Below, piece by piece: positions 23,690 to 37,418 of a stretch of DNA of 64,000 nucleotides. Numbering within the stretch: the first letter of the stretch is position 1; the number at the start of each line of letters is the position of its first letter. The notes beneath the pieces were generated by a model. That model was not told where the DNA came from and searched no databases. It saw only the letters and a list, made by a program, of their open reading frames with translations. The DNA comes from Trichodelitschia bisporula (Eukaryota; Ascomycota; Dothideomycetes; Phaeotrichales; Phaeotrichaceae). The translations under genes and the position numbers were made by a program. The stretch covers positions 682,001 to 746,000 of the forward strand of contig ML996703.1 in assembly GCA_010356995.1 (NCBI GenBank), in the 5' to 3' direction.

Positions 23690-25948
23690 ATGTCCTCCTT
23701 CGGCTTGCGGCGTCTTGCGCTCTCTCGCCAGGTCAGTTTGGCTCTTCCCCTCCTCTTCGCGCGCGGGGCAAGCCTTTGCAATTGCGAAACTCGGCCGCGT
23801 GATCGTCCAATATCAGCAGCAAAACTCGTGCACAACACTGGCTTTGAAGAAGTTTTACTGACGAGACACTTTGTATGGCCAGATCTCACGAGCTGCGAGA
23901 CCTCAGTTCCGTCAGTTCTCCTCCACGAAGCCGGTCTCCCGCATCATCACCAGCCAACCTCTTCGTGCGAAGGAGGCGCCACCCCATGTTTCGAACACGT
24001 ACCCGGTGATAGATCACCAGTATGATGCGATCGTGGTCGGCGCCGGTGGTGCCGGTTTGCGCGCGGCTTTTGGCCTTGCTGAGGCCGGCTTCAACACGGC
24101 GTGCATTTCCAAGCTCTTCCCCACTCGCTCTCACACAGTTGCGGCGCAGGGTGGCATTAATGCCGCGTTGGGCAAGTACGTATCCCTCCTCCTTTTGCGA
24201 CTGCCGGACTCTGACCAGATTTTACAGTATGCACGAGGACGACTGGCGGTGGCACATGTACGATACCGTCAAGGGCTCCGACTGGCTTGGTGATCAAGAT
24301 GCCATTCACTACATGACCCGCGAGGCTCCCCAGAGCGTCATTGAGCTTGAGAACTACGGGTGTCCATTCTCTCGGACTGAGGACGGCAAGATGTAAGTTT
24401 TGCTTTGGCTGCGCGCTGAAGCTATGCTGACTCCCCTTCAGCTACCAGCGTGCTTTCGGTGGTCAGTCGCAGAAATATGGCAAGGGCGGCCAGGCCTACC
24501 GGTGTTGCGCCGCAGCGGACAGGACTGGTCACGCTTTGCTGCACACGCTCTATGGGCAGTCTCTCCGGCACAACACCAAGTACTTCATCGAGTTTTTTGC
24601 TCTGGACCTGATCATGGAAGATGGCGTCTGCAAGGGCGTTCTCGCCTATAACCAGGAAGACGGCACTCTGCACCGCTTCCTCGCTCACAACACAGTCCTT
24701 GCTACTGGTGGTTACGGCCGTGCCTACTTCAGCTGCACGTCCGCTCACACCTGCACTGGCGACGGCATGGCCATGGTTGCACGCGCTGGCCTGCCCAACC
24801 AGGATCTCGAGTTCGTTCAGTTTCATCCCACCGGTATCTACGGCGCCGGCTGCTTGATCACGGAAGGTGCTCGTGGTGAGGGTGGTTATCTCCTGAACTC
24901 AGAGGGTGAGCGGTTTATGGAGCGTTACGCTCCGACGGCCAAGGATCTTGCCAGCCGTGACGTTGTGTCTCGTTCCATGACCATGGAGATCCGCGAAGGC
25001 CGCGGCGTCGGCCCTGATAAGGACCATATCTACCTGCAGCTGAGCCATCTCCCGGCTGATATCCTCCATGAGCGTCTTCCGGGCATCTCCGAGACTGCTT
25101 CTATCTTCTCAGGCGTCGACGTTCGGAAGGAGCCAATCCCTGTCCTGCCCACGGTCCACTACAACATGGGTGGCATTCCGACCAAGTACACTGGTGAAGT
25201 CGTTACGGTCGATGAAAACGGCAAGGATAAGGTTGTGCCCGGTCTGTTCGCCTGCGGTGAGGCTGCCTGTGTGTCCGTCCACGGTGCCAACCGCCTCGGA
25301 GCCAACTCTCTTCTGGATCTTATCGTCTTCGGGCGTGCCGTTTCTCACACGATCCGCGACAACTTTACGCCCGGCCAGCCGCATAAGGAAGTCTCGGCCG
25401 ATGCCGGCGCTGAGGCGATCAAGGTGGTCGACGATATCCGCAACGCTGACGGCCCCAAGTCCACCGCCGAGATCCGCCTTGCCATGCAGAAGGTCATGCA
25501 GACCGATGTGAGCGTCTTCCGCACCCAGGAGAGCTTGGATGAGGGCGTGCGCAAGATCAACGAAGTCGACCAGACCTACAGCCAAGTGGGCATCAAAGAT
25601 CGTAGCATGATCTGGAACTCGGACCTTGTGGAGACGCTCGAGCTGCGGAACCTGCTCACCTGCGCGTAAGTTTCGTCTTGGCTAATAAGTTTTCCCTGGG
25701 ATGTTGTGCTAATGGTGCCATTTTTCAGCGTTCAAACTGCCGAGGCTGCGGCTAACCGTAAGGAATCCCGTGGTGCTCACGCTCGCGAGGACTACCCCGA
25801 TCGTGACGACGAGAACTGGATGAAGCATACGCTCACGTGGCAGAAGAAGCCTCACACCAAGGTGGACATTGGCTATCGTGGAGTGAAGATGGAGACGCTC
25901 GATGAAAACGAATGCAAGACCGTTGCTCCGTTCAAACGCGTGTACTAA
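23690..25948 (+). CDS. sdh1: Succinate dehydrogenase flavoprotein subunit Sdh1
   Basis: Catalytic FAD subunit of respiratory complex II, which oxidises succinate to fumarate in the mitochondrial matrix. Exons are 23690-23731, 23883-24175, 24228-24392, 24442-25665 and 25729-25948, giving 647 aa. An arginine/serine-rich mitochondrial presequence comes first ([20 protein letters not shown]). The dinucleotide-binding motif [10 protein letters not shown] follows, then SHTVAAQGG with the histidine that holds FAD covalently in this family. HPTGIYGAG and the C-terminal capping domain are present. The first intron (151 nt) separates most of the presequence from the enzyme. Confidence 0.96.
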
Positions 25949-26355
25949 GCATTTGCACCGGGATGGCGGCGCGGCTGGGGAAGCAGCTCGACCGGCTAGA
26001 GGTGAGGCGAAGGCTGGTGGCAATTTGTACTCTAGAATCTGCGCAATTTCGGTGGCACGCGGGGAGTTTGTTTTGCTGCGTTCTATGCTTGTTCATGGCA
26101 TATCAATGCGTGACTGGCGGCGGGAGGGCGGGGGCTGGGGATGTGCGGTTGGTAGAAAAAACGATGGATGGTTCATTATGTCTATTGCGCGACTGGTGAG
26201 ACGACTTTAGGAGCGGCATTGCAGTCTCTAAGAGCACAGTTGGCATTAACCCGGCGTACAACTCATCAAAGAGGTCATGAATCTACCTCGCCTCATCATC
26301 ATGGCCCACATCCAACACCGTCACATGGTCTACCCAAAGGAAATAACTACACCGC
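25949..26355. other. Convergent intergenic region, sdh1 / amd1
   Basis: Shared 3' region; nothing else is seen. Confidence 0.5.
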
Positions 26356-29300
26356 CTAGTTAAGGTGCGTCTTCCCCGGCCCTGCCGCCTTCTCCGTCTC
26401 TTCTGGCTCCTCCATCTCTTCTGGTTCCTCCACCACGGCAACATCTACCTCACTCTTAGCCCACACCTGCTCCCCGCCAAACTCGGATAACGAGCTACTC
26501 GTCGGCCGCTGCTGAATGCTACTGGTGCGATGTCGGCTTACAACGCCAGGGAAAATCCTAGGCTCCGTCCCATCGAGATGAATCTGTGAGCTCGACTCCG
26601 AGCGCGGAAGCGTCTGACCCACAGGTGAGACGACGGGCATCGATGTCGGGGAGTAGGCGAACGAACCCGGCGGCTGGGGCACGGGACCACTGGAATCTGG
26701 GATAAAAAGCATAGACGAGGAGCGAGGAGGACGGCTGTCTGGCGAGCTGGGGTGTCCGTCGGCGTGCGGGAGTGCGTGTTCGGCAGAATCGAAGGGGGTG
26801 GGCATTAGGGGATTGGGAAGGGCACTGAAGGAATGCGGGTTAAGGGAGGGGTTGGTGGGGAAGGAGGGGACGGGCGAGGCGGGTCCGGACTTGTGGTGCG
26901 GTAACGTGCTGTCGATGAGGGTGGGGTTGGGGAGGGTATGGGTGTAGCGCGCGATCCTGGGAAGTCAGTATGAGCAATAGGGGCGGGAGTATGGGAGTGT
27001 ACATGTCATGCTCCTGCTTGAGGGTCTCGTAGCGGAAGGCTTCGCGAATGTCGGGGACATTGGTCTTGGTCATGTCGTTGCCAGCTGCCCCAGTGGCATT
27101 GTAGTATTCGCCGAGCCAGCGCTGCTTGAGCACGTGTTCGAAGCCGCTTTGCTCGACTGAATGCTTCGCTAGCTCGCACATGTCTACGGCCGTGAGCTTG
27201 TAGATCTGGGCGGCGACCGAGTACTCTTCAATGAGCGGTTCTTTGGTAAAAGCAAATTGGAGAGGGTCGTCGGTGGACAGGGATACGTTCAAGCCTCGTC
27301 GGAAGTACTGCAAGAATGGATTCCGCTCGTAGGCGAGGAAGAGCGCGTTGTTGCTTAGAGGGGACATGGCGATGCCAATCTGCTCAAGGTAGAAGATGTA
27401 CTGTAAAAGAGGAACCTTGCGTAGCAGCAATCCATGACTGATGCTATGGCAGCACAACACAGCAGCAGCCAGGTGGTCGGTATCACCGGCTTCTCCGCAG
27501 TGAGGCCGTAGGAGGAACGTGTTGAAACCTCGCCTCTTCCGCCAGACATTAAGCGAGGCAATGTTGGAAAAGAGGGTATAAATCCAGTAGCTGTACGGTG
27601 GGTTCTGTTTGGTGTCCCAGTCCTTGGGAACAGGGAATTTGCGGTACAACCGCCGTTCCACTTTGCTCTCATCATCAACACTGTCGAAGCCGATAACTCT
27701 TTGAAGAAATATGTGCAGCTTCTTGTGCGACGAAGGGTTGTGTGTGACCTCGAAAAGAGGTTGAAACACATTAACCACGACCTGCTCGAAGTTGTCCATG
27801 AGGCCAGAGGACTTGTACACATCGTACAACCGGGGAATCTGGATGAGCCAACGGATATTGGGGGAGAAAAGCTTGTTGTCTACGACCCATGCGGCCAGCT
27901 TGTCCCATTCATCGAGACTGCGACCATAGATGGATATCCTCCATTCAGCCATTTGGTACTTGCTTGCTTCGAGATCCGAAATAACCTCTTTCGTGATTTC
28001 GGCCAAATAGCGGCCACGGATGAAGTTGTCAGTCTTCAGAAAGATTGTCCTAAGACGTGACTCGCCGACAGGATTATATTTCAGATTGAACTTGTCGAAG
28101 CGGTGGAAAGTGTCTGTGTGGGCCTACAAAGTGTCAACTATGGACGTCTCTCCAATTCCTCACGTACATGCATATCCAGAGTATCGATGCTGAGGTCGTA
28201 AGCAGTGAGATTTATACTCGCAAATACCTCTCTCAAGGTCAAGTGCCGCCCATCTCTGTACAGCACAACTTCATCGGGCGACTTCTTCATCTTGCTCTTG
28301 ATGAATCGGAGTAGATGCTTTTGATTCATGCAAGCCGAGTGATGGACGTGGGTGTCAACCTTGCGCACATTGTAAAAGTCTCTGTGCGGAACCTTCTTGC
28401 TGTCCGCCATTTCTTGATATTCATTGAGAAGAATATAAAGATTGAATTTCCCCTCAAGGTATTGAAGTCGGCGATAAGCAAAGCTTTTGCTCGGACCATC
28501 GGACGATATATTCAGGACTGTATCGAGATCCAGATAGAACTCTTTGATTGTGGGTATGCTGAAAATTGGCTTGCCCAGCTCCTGCGACTCGGAGTCCTCG
28601 TAGACTTGATACACGCCTTGGCCGTCAAGCTTAAAGGTCATCCCCGTTTCCCCTGGGATCGTTGACAGGATTTCGTCCAGTTCAAAGTCTTCGCCAATGT
28701 TCTGCCCCATTTTACGTGGACGCTTCGCAGGCATACCAACATCAGACGAACCTTTGGCGACGGAGTCTCGATCCAGGATGCCACTGTTGCTCACGCTATT
28801 TGAGGGTCCACCGGTTTTGAGGCGATCCCAGACAGGATCAGGGGGAGGAGGGTATAATTGCCAGCTTGGATCGTCCTTCGGGTTGTCACGCGGGCCCTGG
28901 AATGACAGCTCAATGTACTTCTTCCGGATGTCAAGCACTTTCTGAATGTTTGTGTAGATTGCGCTGAGCTCGGCGGTGACAGAGGCGTCACTGGTGGCAA
29001 AGGTTCCAGGGCCATTGCCAACTCCGACGCCTGCACCAGCCCCATGTATTCCCTCGTTGATAATAATAGATGACTGCGGAAGCTGAACGTGTCTAGTACC
29101 GTCCCTCACCGTTTGGTTGCCTTGTCGGAGCGCTTCGTTGGCCTGCGGGACTTGAGGAACCGTCCCTTGGTGCGTAGAGTCTTGCTGTGTGCGATCCGTC
29201 ACTGGGGTAGGAGCACCGGTTCTACCGCCATGTCGTGACCGAAGGCTGTCTGTCCGGCTGAGGATGTCTCCGTCTGCTCCAAGGCCAGCAGGCATGGTTC

Positions 29301-29913
29301 TCGCCCGCATGAGAGGACTCACGCCGTCCATGGGAGGGATATCGAGCTGATGATGATGCTGGTACATCTGCCTCACCTCTTGGTCATGAATTATCTTTTC
29401 CGAGGCGTAGTCGTAGAAAGCGGTCTTGCGTTGCTTATCTCTGGGCAGCAGTCCTTGCTCAGTCTGCTCAGCCAACTCAGTATCCATTTTGCGATGTCCA
29501 GTTGAGGAACCCCCGTGCTCGCCTGTCGTATTCTCCTCCTCCCCATCCTCCAGGGGTGAGCTGCCGTGAGAGCCATCTTCATGGAAATTATGGGGCTCGT
29601 CATCGTCCGAGATGTTCTCCAGCCCAGACGGCCCGATATATGGGGAATGAGTCGGAGAAGGGGCAAAGGAAGCTGCCATTTCACAGTCGATGTTAGCACT
29701 AAAACTGGTGGAGCTTCAAGGTACTGTACCATCCATATTCGTAAGCACCGCGGCTCCTTGCTCTGACTTATTGACTTGAAGACGTGCAGTACGTGCTTGT
29801 GGCGATCCGCTCCTAGCCGTGTCGTCTGGGGCACCCTGCAACCAAGGTGTGGGCGAATCAGAGGGCGCATCGTCGACAAGCATCTTGCCGCGGGGCATGT
29901 CGAGGAAGGTCAA
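26356..29913 (-). CDS. amd1: AMP deaminase
   Basis: Converts AMP to IMP and ammonia, balancing the adenylate pool. Exons on the minus strand are 29913-29730, 29672-28168, 28123-27003 and 26956-26356, giving 1136 aa. The N-terminal 400 residues are mostly disordered. The metal-binding motif [15 protein letters not shown] lies near residue 500 and [10 protein letters not shown] near 770, both diagnostic. After the enzyme domain comes a Pro/Ser/Glu-rich tail of about 170 residues. The first exon is easy to miss, because an in-frame ATG at 29679 sits inside the first intron. I prefer 29913 because the 57-nt intron has a gctaac branch and CAG acceptor and the exon reads as open coding sequence. 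Confidence 0.93.
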
Positions 29914-30426
29914 ATGGGGATTCTTGCAGGGTACTGTGATATTCCGTATTTGGGCGAAACATTAAATGTTGCTAGGATATTGGTATGCTGGCTTCGAGAA
30001 GTGTTTATGGCGCTGCTGCTTGATAGACGTTGCTCCCTCAGCAATTCAGAGCGGTGTGCCTTGCAGGTGTGTTGCATATTGCCGGCGCGCCCTCCTCGTG
30101 CGGTCTCGTGTAACTCGTTGGTTTAGCGCAATGTCCTCGTGGATTTTTTGTGGGAGGTACCAGCTTAACTTGCTAGCAACTTGAGTCACTCAGGATAGTA
30201 TTCTGACATGGGAGGAACGACTCCGTCGCTACAACATTGTTATTCTGATGCCATAGCAACCCGTTCGAACGCCAATCTGCCAACTAATATGTGTCGTCTA
30301 CAAATGTGCGAACCAGCAGCCTTGGAAATATTTTGGCTCCCTGCACCCTAGATGCCTTTTTGCTCAGTACCTGATATGTCGACACCTTGCCCGTTCGGCG
30401 GACTCAATGACATCCATTATCTGCTT
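29914..30426. other. Intergenic region, amd1 promoter
   Basis: Promoter side of amd1 and 3' side of the C2H2 gene. No gene or repeat is seen. Confidence 0.45.
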
Positions 30427-31821
30427 TCACTCCTTGTCTCCACTGGGAGTGTGTATTCTCGTGTCAACCAGGTCATGGTGTGCAATGCTGATATGCTCTG
30501 CCCACTCATCTCTACCGGCAAAGGTGGCCGTGCAACTGATGTGTGGGCAAGAGAAGTACTTGTGAGTGTTTGAATGGAGATGCAGCTCCCATTCGTTGTG
30601 GAATCGCTTCACGTGGTTAGCATTAGATGTTGACTACAGTTAACTGCATACCTGGTGGCAGCTTATCCATGGGCAATGGAACTTTGGCGCGGCCATGTTC
30701 TTGTCCTCGGTCTCTTCGTGAATCCCATTGCTTGTAGCGGCCTGGATTTGATCTGCCGTCGGGAGACCAGCCTGCTGACTGACATGGCTGAGTATCATCT
30801 TCAGCCGCGTGATGGCTTTGCTGTCAATGGCACCGGTCCCCGACTGAATGACCTCAAGCTGGCTCCTTGCTTCTTGGACGAAGGGAAGAGCATCGCCCCA
30901 TACCTCGTCTGTGTAGCTGTTCAAGACACCCTGCCATTCTGAAAGCCAGTTTTCTTGCGGGTCCGCCGAGGAGTACATATTTGAGGTACTGTCTCCGAGT
31001 GTGGCATCCAAATTCTGCATCTGCTGGCGAAGTGCTTCTTGCTCCGCATCGGAAAGAGGGCGAAGATTGAGAGGATGGTTGCTAGGGACTTGCCCGTGGA
31101 CAGGAGTCTCAGGCATAGCCGATTTAATCTTGCTTACAAATGGCTGCTCTTCTTGCGAAAAGGTTTGTGGAAACAAGTCGGCGATGTTGGCATTGGAATG
31201 CTTCTCCATTTCCATCATATCGAAGTCGTCGGTATGCGCTGTAAATGATGGGTCCGAGAGAAGCTGACGTACCTCTGCGCCGTCGTCGTAGTTATCAGGA
31301 TGCTGAAAACCGTTGAATTTGGCTGCTAGGTTGGTTTGCGATGCCTTAGCCGGATGTGCCAAGTTGACCGTATCAAACTCCGCTGTCCAAGGTGAGGAGC
31401 TATGCCCCGTACCACCATTCGGAAGACCATTCCCCTCTCCAGTTAAGAAGCTTTCCAAGTCTCTTCTTGTACTTGACTCGTCACCACGAGTACGAAAGCT
31501 TTCCCCGGTGGAGTGAATCCCCGCCTGGCCGGAGTTGGCGCCGTTTATCGCAGGACCTGGCCGAACCACGGCGGCATCAAACCACGCTGATTGCTCCGAC
31601 GGTTGCCCTGTACTTTGTGACTTGTCGGCTGTGGCAAAACTGGACGATATAGCGCGCGGCACGTGGCTCCCGCCTTGAAGTGCGTTTTGCGCGAGTCCGG
31701 ATGCTGATGATATAACTCTGGATGCGAGAGACTGGCCGTGCTGTGAGATGGGTTCAGTGTCCTCATTCACTTCCTTCGCTTTGCCTTTGCCTTTATTGCC
31801 GTCCGCCGTGGAGTCCGCCAT
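30427..31821 (-). CDS. Uncharacterised C2H2 zinc-finger protein
   Basis: Two exons on the minus strand, 31821-30652 and 30606-30427, give 449 aa. The first 370 residues are Ser/Gln/Asp-rich and probably disordered, with one tryptophan-rich patch (ENWLSEWQGVLNSYTDEVWG). The last 80 residues hold two C2H2 fingers: the first, CPWISCHQRFHNEWELHLHSNTH, is split by the 45-nt intron after CHQ (given here as pieces CPWISCHQ and RFHNEWELHLHSNTH); the second runs from FSCPHISC to EHISIAHH. The finger spacing (CPxxxC, then H-x4/5-H) suggests nucleic-acid or protein binding. I do not recognise the protein. The WAxEF-like patch recalls peroxins, but the evidence is too thin to name it. Confidence 0.75.
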
Positions 31822-34800
31822 TGGGCTTCGAGTGGAGTGCGTAAACCGATTACGCCATCCAAGCTCGGGTTGGTTGGATGAGTGTTGTTTGGTGCCGGCG
31901 AAAAAATGTCAAGACCCTAAAACGGTGAAAATGAAAATTGGGCAGCTTCGAAATGTCGAGATACTCTCTCCGATAATGTTTTATAGCAAACTCCACTGTT
32001 CGGGTTGACTTGGGATAGGTTTGGGATAACTCTGACCCCTCCTGCAGTCATGACTTGGCGTAAACCCTCGGCTGGCACCGGCAGTTCCTGGTATCAATAT
32101 AACAAGCAAACATGAGGATGGCTTCCAACTCGCATACCGGTAGTGAACCAACCGCACTAGTTCTATTATGTACTCGGAGCGCTTGAGGAAGAGAAAAAAT
32201 TGCATTGGGTATACTAACTTCCGACATCGATTACCCTATCGCCTCTCTTGCTCCTCTCACAGCCCACACAGGTCGTCATGGATCCATGCCGTCTAAACCT
32301 CATTCAAATATGAACCGAACGTACGAAGAAGAAATCAAGACTAAAGGAGGACATCAAAGAACGTACAAAGCGGTTGAAACGGTTGATACTGGCTCGTTTC
32401 GGGACATGAGTCCTTATCCAACTCCGCAACCCGATCGAACGAAGCAACCTCGAGGTTTGATGAGCAGCATGTTACAGTGATGGCGAAATACTTACTCGCT
32501 CTGTCAATCCTCATAGCCTTGCCACTCCGAACTTTCCCTTTGCTCCCGAACCGGACCTCCGAGTGGAATGCCATCGGAATCGCAGTCTTCGGCCCGATCT
32601 TCGGCCGGAATTGCTTCCTGGCCGCTTTCGGTATTCAGCGTCCCCGGAAGGAATATGAGGAAGGTCAATAGATACCCAAGGTGCGTCTGTATCCCCTGTT
32701 GGAAGGGACCAGAAGGATCAGATTGATAATCACGGAGTTCGAGCGGGTTCTAGTTCTTTCTGTTTGCGCAAGCATATTCGCCGCTCTTTATGTATATATA
32801 TATCAACAGATAGTTAGGTTGCAGGAAATCGACCAACTCATCGCAATACTCGAAGACCCTAAAGTTACAACATCCCCTAGGAATCTGCGAAGACGTTCCC
32901 TCCTCGCTGCCGCTATGTCGGCTGTATCCATGGCGACATCCGCGGAGTATGAATCGTTCTCTGTTGGGCATTCCAGCGGTGAATGGTGCCCCGACTAGAC
33001 GTTCTCCATATCAGCATCAACATAATTCTGCGGGTGCAACGATGACACCTTGCTGTCAACGTGTGAGCGGAGAAGAATGGCCTAGCTCACCTGAGTTTCT
33101 CTACCATCGGCCTCGGCTCGACCGGTCGATCTCGGGTTCTAGTCAACGCTTGGACTGCCTCGTTCAGTGCGACTATCCGAGTCCGAGCGTGAATCTTCCG
33201 GTCTAGACATATTGATGGTTAAGAGTTTTGGCTTTGGGCTCTGCGATGCACTATAGCCATGAGTACGCCGGATGAACCTTCTGTAAGACGGCGAAGCAGA
33301 AGCAATTGCTGTGCCTCCGACCTTTTCCTCGACGCGACCCGGACTATATCAATTTCAAGCTCACGGAGTCAGTCCGACCCATTTGAGCCTAAAACACATG
33401 GCGCAATTTGGAGCTCAGCATGTTGTCGGCCATCCAGTCTCCGCCAGCGCGCCGCGGAGATGTAGCACTGCCAACAGTAGCCAGAGACTGCCCCATCATA
33501 ACCAGCGACTGCTTAACCGCATCTCCGACTGCATTCGTACTGCCCCCCTAGTCTACAGTCTGCATGCTGTCTTCGCCCCATGAAAAACTTAAACGCAAAG
33601 GTGAGCCACGGGGTTCCGGCTAGAGAAGTCGTCCAAAGTACTCACTCCACGATATCAGGCATCCGGCGAGAATCACAACTCCTGATGGACTGTAACAATC
33701 ATAACGTCTCGATCGAGTTCAACTGGCCGGATTGCACGGGATCGTACTCCAAAGTTAGATGGGACATGCTCATCACCCATCTCCAGGGCCAAGGTGCTGG
33801 CTGCGGATTGTCAGACCCCTTTCGGGCTTTCCTTGCCCGAACAGTCACCAGGGAGGCCCTTTTTTGGGATAGGAGAGTATATAAAACTCCATTGACCGCC
33901 TCATTTACAGAGAGAAGGCGGTTTGTCGGACACCGTCGAATGAATCAGGACGATTTTTGAACCGTCCAATGTAGGTAGACGACCATGGGGCTGCCGGACA
34001 ACATGTTCGAGGCGGGATGCTATCAGGGAATAAAGAAGCGCCAGGCAGGTGTCTGCTTAATGTTGCGCTCCTCAAATCTATGGCACCACGTCTGGCAGTG
34101 CTTGATCGCACGACATGCCGCTCCCGCGTTCCCCGTCCCTACGCTCCGTGAATAGGTCTGCCAGGGAGGGCGGGCAGGGTCACGGACAAGGAAAAGCTTA
34201 GGCATCGATTTCGTCCGGAGAGAGGGCTCTAAAGGAGTTACTAAGAGGCACTTAAGGTTACTCTTACTGCACAGGATCCGTGAACGAGGCATCTAGACAC
34301 AGCAGGTATCTTCCTGTACTACTTACACCTTCGGGATGCTCCAATTCGGCCATGTTTGTATTCTACTGCCGCCCTGCATGAGTGCCATTGCTCACGATCA
34401 GCGCGCCCTTGACCGCCTTTTTATGCGACATGAACGCCCTTCATACAATCAACAATGGCCCCTCAACGAGGAGAGGAAGCGACCAAAGTGTTTTTACCAG
34501 TGGGTATCTAATGGGCTGCAGGGCTGCATATGAAAGAAGGCTACGCGGCGCCCTAGACGCGTCAACGCCTCAAGGCTCACACTGCCATCAAGCAACCGGT
34601 ACTGTTTCATGCATGAGCAACTCTCCCTCCTATGGTGATTTACCTGCGCAAGAGCTGTTCACATATCAGCGCTTACAACCATTCTCCTTGTCCAAAGGGT
34701 TGAGCCTGACTTCATTCGGCTTACGGATGGTGTCGGTTGAAAGTTTTGCCTGACTTTCGTCGGCTAAGGAAGGGCAAACCAGCTTTCTGTGCGGCCGATT

Positions 34801-36748
34801 CGAGAATTAAAATTAGGAAAGGCATCGAAGAGAAGGTTTTTACCGGAGCTCAACAGAAGTTGCCTTTTTCTTCAGAGGGGATAAACTTTACGCATTGAAG
34901 TCCTCCCGCAGCATCAATTGACCGGTAAGCACTAAATGACCTGAGCTTGGAGCCGCTCCGATGCCAGTAGGCTTTTGATACTTTCGAACTGAAATATCCA
35001 GTATCATCAATACGCGTGTTCCAATGGTATTGTATCCCATCCTGCCAGTACGGTCTACGGTCTAAGATGGTGCACTTCATGCGACTTTGCAGTAGCACCT
35101 GCACTGAAATCTCTATGCGTGGGGCGCGAACCATTTTGGCGACGGGCGTGAATGACTGTGCGTTGACAAGGTCCCACAAAAAGCCGTCGGAGACCGGTTC
35201 GATATCTGTACTCTGGACTGTACGGGTACTCTAAACCACAGGCTGGGCATATTGCAACGGACATGCATCCGGTCAACCTCCATCGGTCGGGTTTCCAACG
35301 GGTTCTTCAGCCCATACAGCTTTTCGGAGCATGGACTCTGCGTGCCTGAGAACGACTTCTATTTCGAATCTACCAAAGCTGACATCCGTTCATGTCGTTG
35401 GTTGTCCAATGGAAGCGCTCGTTTTCAAATACAATCCCAAGTGACCCATACAGTCGTCTGCCTTACATCGCCGTTGGGTCAAAGAAAGCCACTACAAAAT
35501 TTTAGGCCCAAGTGGTAGAGTATCACTGGCGAGGTGGGTTGGCGCCTGTCAAACCATATGTATTGTGGTACGGGTACTGCTTTGCAACTGACTCCAACTA
35601 CAAGCACAATTTACAAACATCAACCTCAAGCATCATATGGATTGGACTTTCTAATGCGCCACATGCAGGAATGACCTTCCTTTGCACAAGGCAAGCACGG
35701 CAGGTGCTGGGTTGAATCAATGGCCAACAAGCTTCTCTACTGTACTCCGTAATAACGTCTCAACCGCCACCACCTTAGTTCAATCGACACTAACGCATGA
35801 ATGCCTCCATGTAACTATCCGCGAGTACCTCGAATCACCCACGTCAACCGCTGCATAAGGCTATGTTGCGTGGCGACACTTAACTGGGGATTATGCGGGG
35901 TGTTGGGAGCGTGATCAGTCCGAGCAATGTCATGCCGTAAATCCCAGCGTGTGCCATTGAGTTGATCGGTTGGTATCGGTTGAGACCGATGGAAGGCAAA
36001 AGGCACATGGCGATCGAACCCAGGGCCGTGAGCAGTCTTAGAGGTTGGTGTTCCTGTCTACCCAATCACATCCATCCACCAACGCCTACTGTAAGGTTAT
36101 CGGACCGGGTTAAGGCTGAGCTTGCGTCGGCTGGAGCAGGTCATTCTGGAGGTGATCGTGGGGAAGAGCAAATTGCCCCATATTCATGTTCAGTCTTACT
36201 CTATTTCCCGGACGCTTCACATTCCACCCTTCAGTTACCGTACGCATCACAAATGATCTGCTCCCGGCAAGGCCGACTCAAGGCTCATGCGGCTCTGGTT
36301 GGCCAATTAGAGATGACAATTTTAAACAAGGCCAGCTGTCAGAGGCAAATAGGTGCGGCACATAGGTTTTGGGACGGATGATGGTGCCCCGCATAAGTCT
36401 AGAGGATGCTAGTCTTCACAAGGCTGATGTGCTTTCCAAATATCACGGCCCCAGCGGCGGATGCATGGCAATTCTTTGCCCAACACCCATATGCATGGGC
36501 TCGACTCGCTCCGATCCGGGTTCGGGAAAGGGAGCAGGTGAACTAGAAGCGTGTGAGCATGCGGCAAAGTCCTGAAACAGTGGGAATGAGAGAGGCTAAC
36601 TTTCTAATCAGTCGCCCAACAGACGCTGGGTTTGCGTTTCGAGCGCGATAAGCGCTTGCGTCAACCACTTTCAAATACGATGAGCGAATACGGTGAGTGA
36701 ATACTACGCTAACAATGTCCCAGCCATAGCGCAGTCCGGCCAACTCCG
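31822..36748. other. Gene-poor island, left part
   Basis: About 4.9 kb without a gene I can support. Composition is near 50% GC, lower than in the genes on either side. Frames at 32477-32671 and 32681-32998 contain hydrophobic stretches but start with non-ATG codons, and no plausible intron joins them. No transposase or polymerase motif is seen. It may be strongly decayed repeat sequence, which is inference only. Confidence 0.4.
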
Positions 36749-36756
36749 AACCTTAA
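36749..36756. repeat. Candidate target-site duplication, left copy
   Basis: The octamer aaccttaa abuts the left inverted repeat and recurs at 37420-37427, one base beyond the right inverted repeat. The size would suit a hAT-type insertion. Confidence 0.4.
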
Positions 36757-36818
36757 GGGTACTTATAAATCCACAGTCCATAAATGTTACATCTACAGCC
36801 CTCTAGAAAGCTAGTCCT
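36757..36818 (+). repeat. Terminal inverted repeat, left
   Basis: Begins gggtacttataaatcc. One mismatch to the reverse complement of 37357-37418. Confidence 0.9.
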
Positions 36819-37356
36819 AAAGGGGTATAGTCTATCAGCTAGAACTCATTAGCTCCACGCCCTAAAAATCTAACATATGTCAAGAGTCTATTAAAACCTT
36901 GCCGTAAACCTTCAGATCGCGATGCAGCCATGCCACAAAATGATATAAAAAGTAGAACTGAGCAAATTTTAATTGTCTCAACACGCTGCGTATTTTGACA
37001 CTTACCTCATTATAATAGTATTTTTGGATGAATAGTTATCGCGATATAAAGCTTTTGTGGCTTGATGCGGCTTAATGTAGCTCGGGCGCGCCGGCGCTAA
37101 GACCCCGCCAGAAAGCTACGAAACTTCAACTTACAATAACATCTTTTATAGCAACGCTATCGCAACGAAAGGCACGCCAAAATGCTCGTCCCGTTAATGC
37201 AATCGAAATAAAGCCGGTTTCACTTTTAGATAATTTTGTGGCAAGGGTGCATCGCGATTTGAAGGTTTGCGGCAAGGTTTTGGTAGAGTCTTAGCGTCAT
37301 ACACGTGAGCAAGTATGAGTTCCGGCAAGCGCAGGGCCAGCACACTTTACCTTTTT

Positions 37357-37418
37357 AGGACTAGCTTTCTAGAGGGCTGTAGATGTAACATTTATGGGCT
37401 GTGGATTTATAAGTACCC
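37357..37418 (-). repeat. Terminal inverted repeat, right
   Basis: Ends ggatttataagtaccc and is the partner of 36757-36818. Confidence 0.9.

Noticed and set aside
32477-32998. Two adjoining hydrophobic frames as a membrane protein gene
   Set aside because: The frames start with non-ATG codons, differ in phase, and are separated by stops with room for only a 17-nt intron.
35960-36040. tRNA-like TTCGATC loop on the minus strand
   Set aside because: No cloverleaf arms or acceptor stem can be formed around it.
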